Assembly: GCF_014126825.1 (NCBI RefSeq)
Contig: NZ_CP059900.1
Coordinates: 4,044,954-4,108,953, forward strand
Length of the DNA: 64,000 nt
DNA from: Tomitella gaofuii
GTDB taxonomy: Bacteria; Actinomycetota; Actinomycetes; Mycobacteriales; Mycobacteriaceae
Direction of reading: 5' to 3'
Made by a program: the position numbers and the translations under genes. Positions 62,740 through 64,000 of this stretch are shown here, piece after piece (position 1 is the first letter of the stretch; every line of letters starts with the position of its first letter). The notes beneath the pieces were generated by a model. That model saw only the letters and a list, made by a program, of their open reading frames with translations. It searched no databases and was not told the DNA's origin.

Positions 62740-64000
62740 GCCCCAGGACCGCCGCAGAACCGCCCGCCGCCGGCCGGGGCGCACGCCGCCGCATCGCCGC
62801 CGCCGGGGCCGTCGTGCCCCCGCAGCGCGAGCACTTGGGCATGCCGCCGTTCCCCGAGGCCGCCGCGCACGCGCTGCGCGATTCTCAGCAGCGCCACAAC
62901 CTGCACAAGGCCACGCGCACCATCCGGGCCAAGCGCGACGCGCTCGTCGCCGAGCGTGACGACTGGGAGCAGCTGCGCCTGTCCGCCGAGGCGATCAAGA
63001 ACCGCACGCTCGCCCATTTGGACGAGTACCTGCTGCAGTTCGAGGAGGCCGCCACCGCCGCCGGTGCCACCGTGCACTGGGCGCCGGAGGCGGAGAGCGC
63101 CAACCGGATCGTCGCCGGCCTGGCCATCGACGCGGGCGCCGACGAGGTGGTCAAGGCCAAGTCGATGACCACCGAGGAGATCGGCCTGGACCGGGCCCTC
63201 GCCGCGGCCGGCGTGGACGCGTTCGAGACCGACCTGGCGGCGCTGATCGTGCAGCTCGCGGGCGACGTCCCCTCGCACATCGTCGTGCCCGCCATCCACC
63301 GCAACCGCGCGGAGATCCGGCAGATCTTCGAGCAGAACATGGGCGCGTTCGGCAGGCCCGCCCCGGACGGGATGACCGACGACCCCGCATCGCTGGCCGC
63401 GGCCGCCCGCGCCCATCTGCGCGAGAAGTTCCTGCGGTCCGACGTCGCCGTGACGGGCGCGAACTTCGCCGTCGCCGAGACCGGCACGCTCATGCTCGTC
63501 GAGTCCGAGGGCAACGGGCGCATGTGCGTGACCATGCCGAAGACGCTCATCAGCGTCGTGGGGATCGAGAAGATCATCCCCACCTGGCGCGACACCGAGG
63601 TGTTCCTGCAGCTGCTGGCCCGCTCCGCCACCGGCGAGCGGATGAATCCCTACACCTCGACGTGGACGGGGGTGCACCGCGCCGGCAGCGGATCCGGGGC
63701 GTCCGTCATCGACGGCCCCGAACAGGTGCACATCGTGCTGCTCGACGAGGGCCGCACCGACGTCCTCGCAGATCCCGCGGGGCGCTCAGCGCTGCGCTGC
63801 ATCCGGTGCGCCGCCTGCCTGAACGTGTGCCCGGTGTATTCGCGGACGGGCGGGCACGCCTACGGGTCGGTGTATCCGGGGCCCATCGGGGCGGTGCTCA
63901 CCCCGCAGTTGCGCGGGCTGCGCAGCGAGCAGGACCGCAACCTGCCGTACGCGTCGTCGCTGTGCGGGGCGTGTTTCGACGCTTGCCCCGTGCGCATTCC
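62736..64000 (+). CDS. lutB: L-lactate dehydrogenase complex subunit LutB/LldF, C-terminus cut by window edge
   Basis: The frame opens at GTG 62736 and is still open at 64000 (421 residues seen). It contains FLRSDVAVTGANFAVAETGTLMLVESEGNGRM, a DUF162/LutB signature, and two ferredoxin clusters: CIRCAACLNVCPVY and LCGACFDACPVRI. LutB is an iron-sulfur electron carrier in the lactate oxidation complex. The N-terminus up to residue 30 is basic and Ala-rich. lutC is expected beyond the edge. Confidence 0.93.
   Translation, partial: MSPRTAAEPPAAGRGARRRIAAAGAVVPPQREHLGMPPFPEAAAHALRDSQQRHNLHKATRTIRAKRDALVAERDDWEQLRLSAEAIKNRTLAHLDEYLLQFEEAATAAGATVHWAPEAESANRIVAGLAIDAGADEVVKAKSMTTEEIGLDRALAAAGVDAFETDLAALIVQLAGDVPSHIVVPAIHRNRAEIRQIFEQNMGAFGRPAPDGMTDDPASLAAAARAHLREKFLRSDVAVTGANFAVAETGTLMLVESEGNGRMCVTMPKTLISVVGIEKIIPTWRDTEVFLQLLARSATGERMNPYTSTWTGVHRAGSGSGASVIDGPEQVHIVLLDEGRTDVLADPAGRSALRCIRCAACLNVCPVYSRTGGHAYGSVYPGPIGAVLTPQLRGLRSEQDRNLPYASSLCGACFDACPVRI

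Overview
The window is very GC-rich, densely packed actinobacterial DNA with many 4-nt ATGA/GTGA gene overlaps. It carries mycolate-clade (Corynebacteriales/Mycobacteriales) hallmarks: a DesA3-type acyl-CoA desaturase with its own reductase, several FadD/FadE-type lipid genes, an F420-type luciferase-like oxidoreductase, a block syntenic (from memory) with M. tuberculosis Rv0765c-Rv0771, a class I secreted cholesterol oxidase, and a tandem pair of tiny PorA/PorH-like proteins. A Tsukamurella-, Dietzia- or Gordonia-like organism is likely; the sequence alone does not fix the genus.

Layout. 0-5 kb: an operon of a lipoprotein solute-binding protein, an alkylsulfatase and an acyl-CoA synthetase (cut by the left edge), divergent from a TetR gene; together they look like an alkyl-sulfate utilisation unit. 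5-13.6 kb: an NTF2-fold protein, a spermidine-synthase-like protein, an acyl-CoA ligase, two hotdog thioesterases, HtpG, two small membrane proteins and a macrodomain enzyme. 13.6-15.1 kb: a complete IS4-family insertion sequence with 18-bp inverted repeats and a 10-bp target duplication. 15.1-18.6 kb: fatty-acid desaturase plus reductase with a divergent TetR and a palindromic operator. 18.8-20.8 kb: a BCCT osmolyte transporter interrupted by an in-frame TAG. 21.0-21.4 kb: the two micro-proteins, bracketed by strong terminators.

21.5-34.6 kb is a lipid/steroid catabolic block: LLM oxidoreductase; ALDH-hydroxyisobutyrate-dehydrogenase-like-CMD operon; divergent TetR-P450-SDR operon; Tat-exported cholesterol oxidase; beta-propeller protein; FAD-dependent ketosteroid-dehydrogenase-like enzyme; DUF35-Ltp thiolase/aldolase pair. 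Five near-identical palindromes (GGACA-NN-TGTCC core) sit in four promoter regions of this block and define a likely local regulon.

34.7-45.8 kb: a YtrA-type GntR-ABC operon with a 24-bp operator; an operon of a small membrane protein, Na+/solute symporter, acyl-CoA ligase and single-chain biotin-dependent acyl-CoA carboxylase (import, activate, carboxylate); and a second ABC exporter pair. 45.9-51 kb: four of five consecutive genes (lipase, second DMT permease, NodB deacetylase, glycosyltransferase) are frameshifted, and the lipase has also lost its nucleophilic serine; this is either a decaying stretch or poor local sequence. 51-55.3 kb: DHA2 drug exporter plus TetR, and a NarL-type two-component system followed by a 14-bp tandem repeat.

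55.4-64 kb: a methyltransferase between two copies of a dispersed palindromic element; an APC permease preceded by a 28-residue Cys-rich leader peptide of the actinobacterial attenuator type; a FadE5-like acyl-CoA dehydrogenase; an MFS exporter; and lutA-lutB for lactate oxidation, the latter cut by the right edge. No rRNA, tRNA or CRISPR array was seen.
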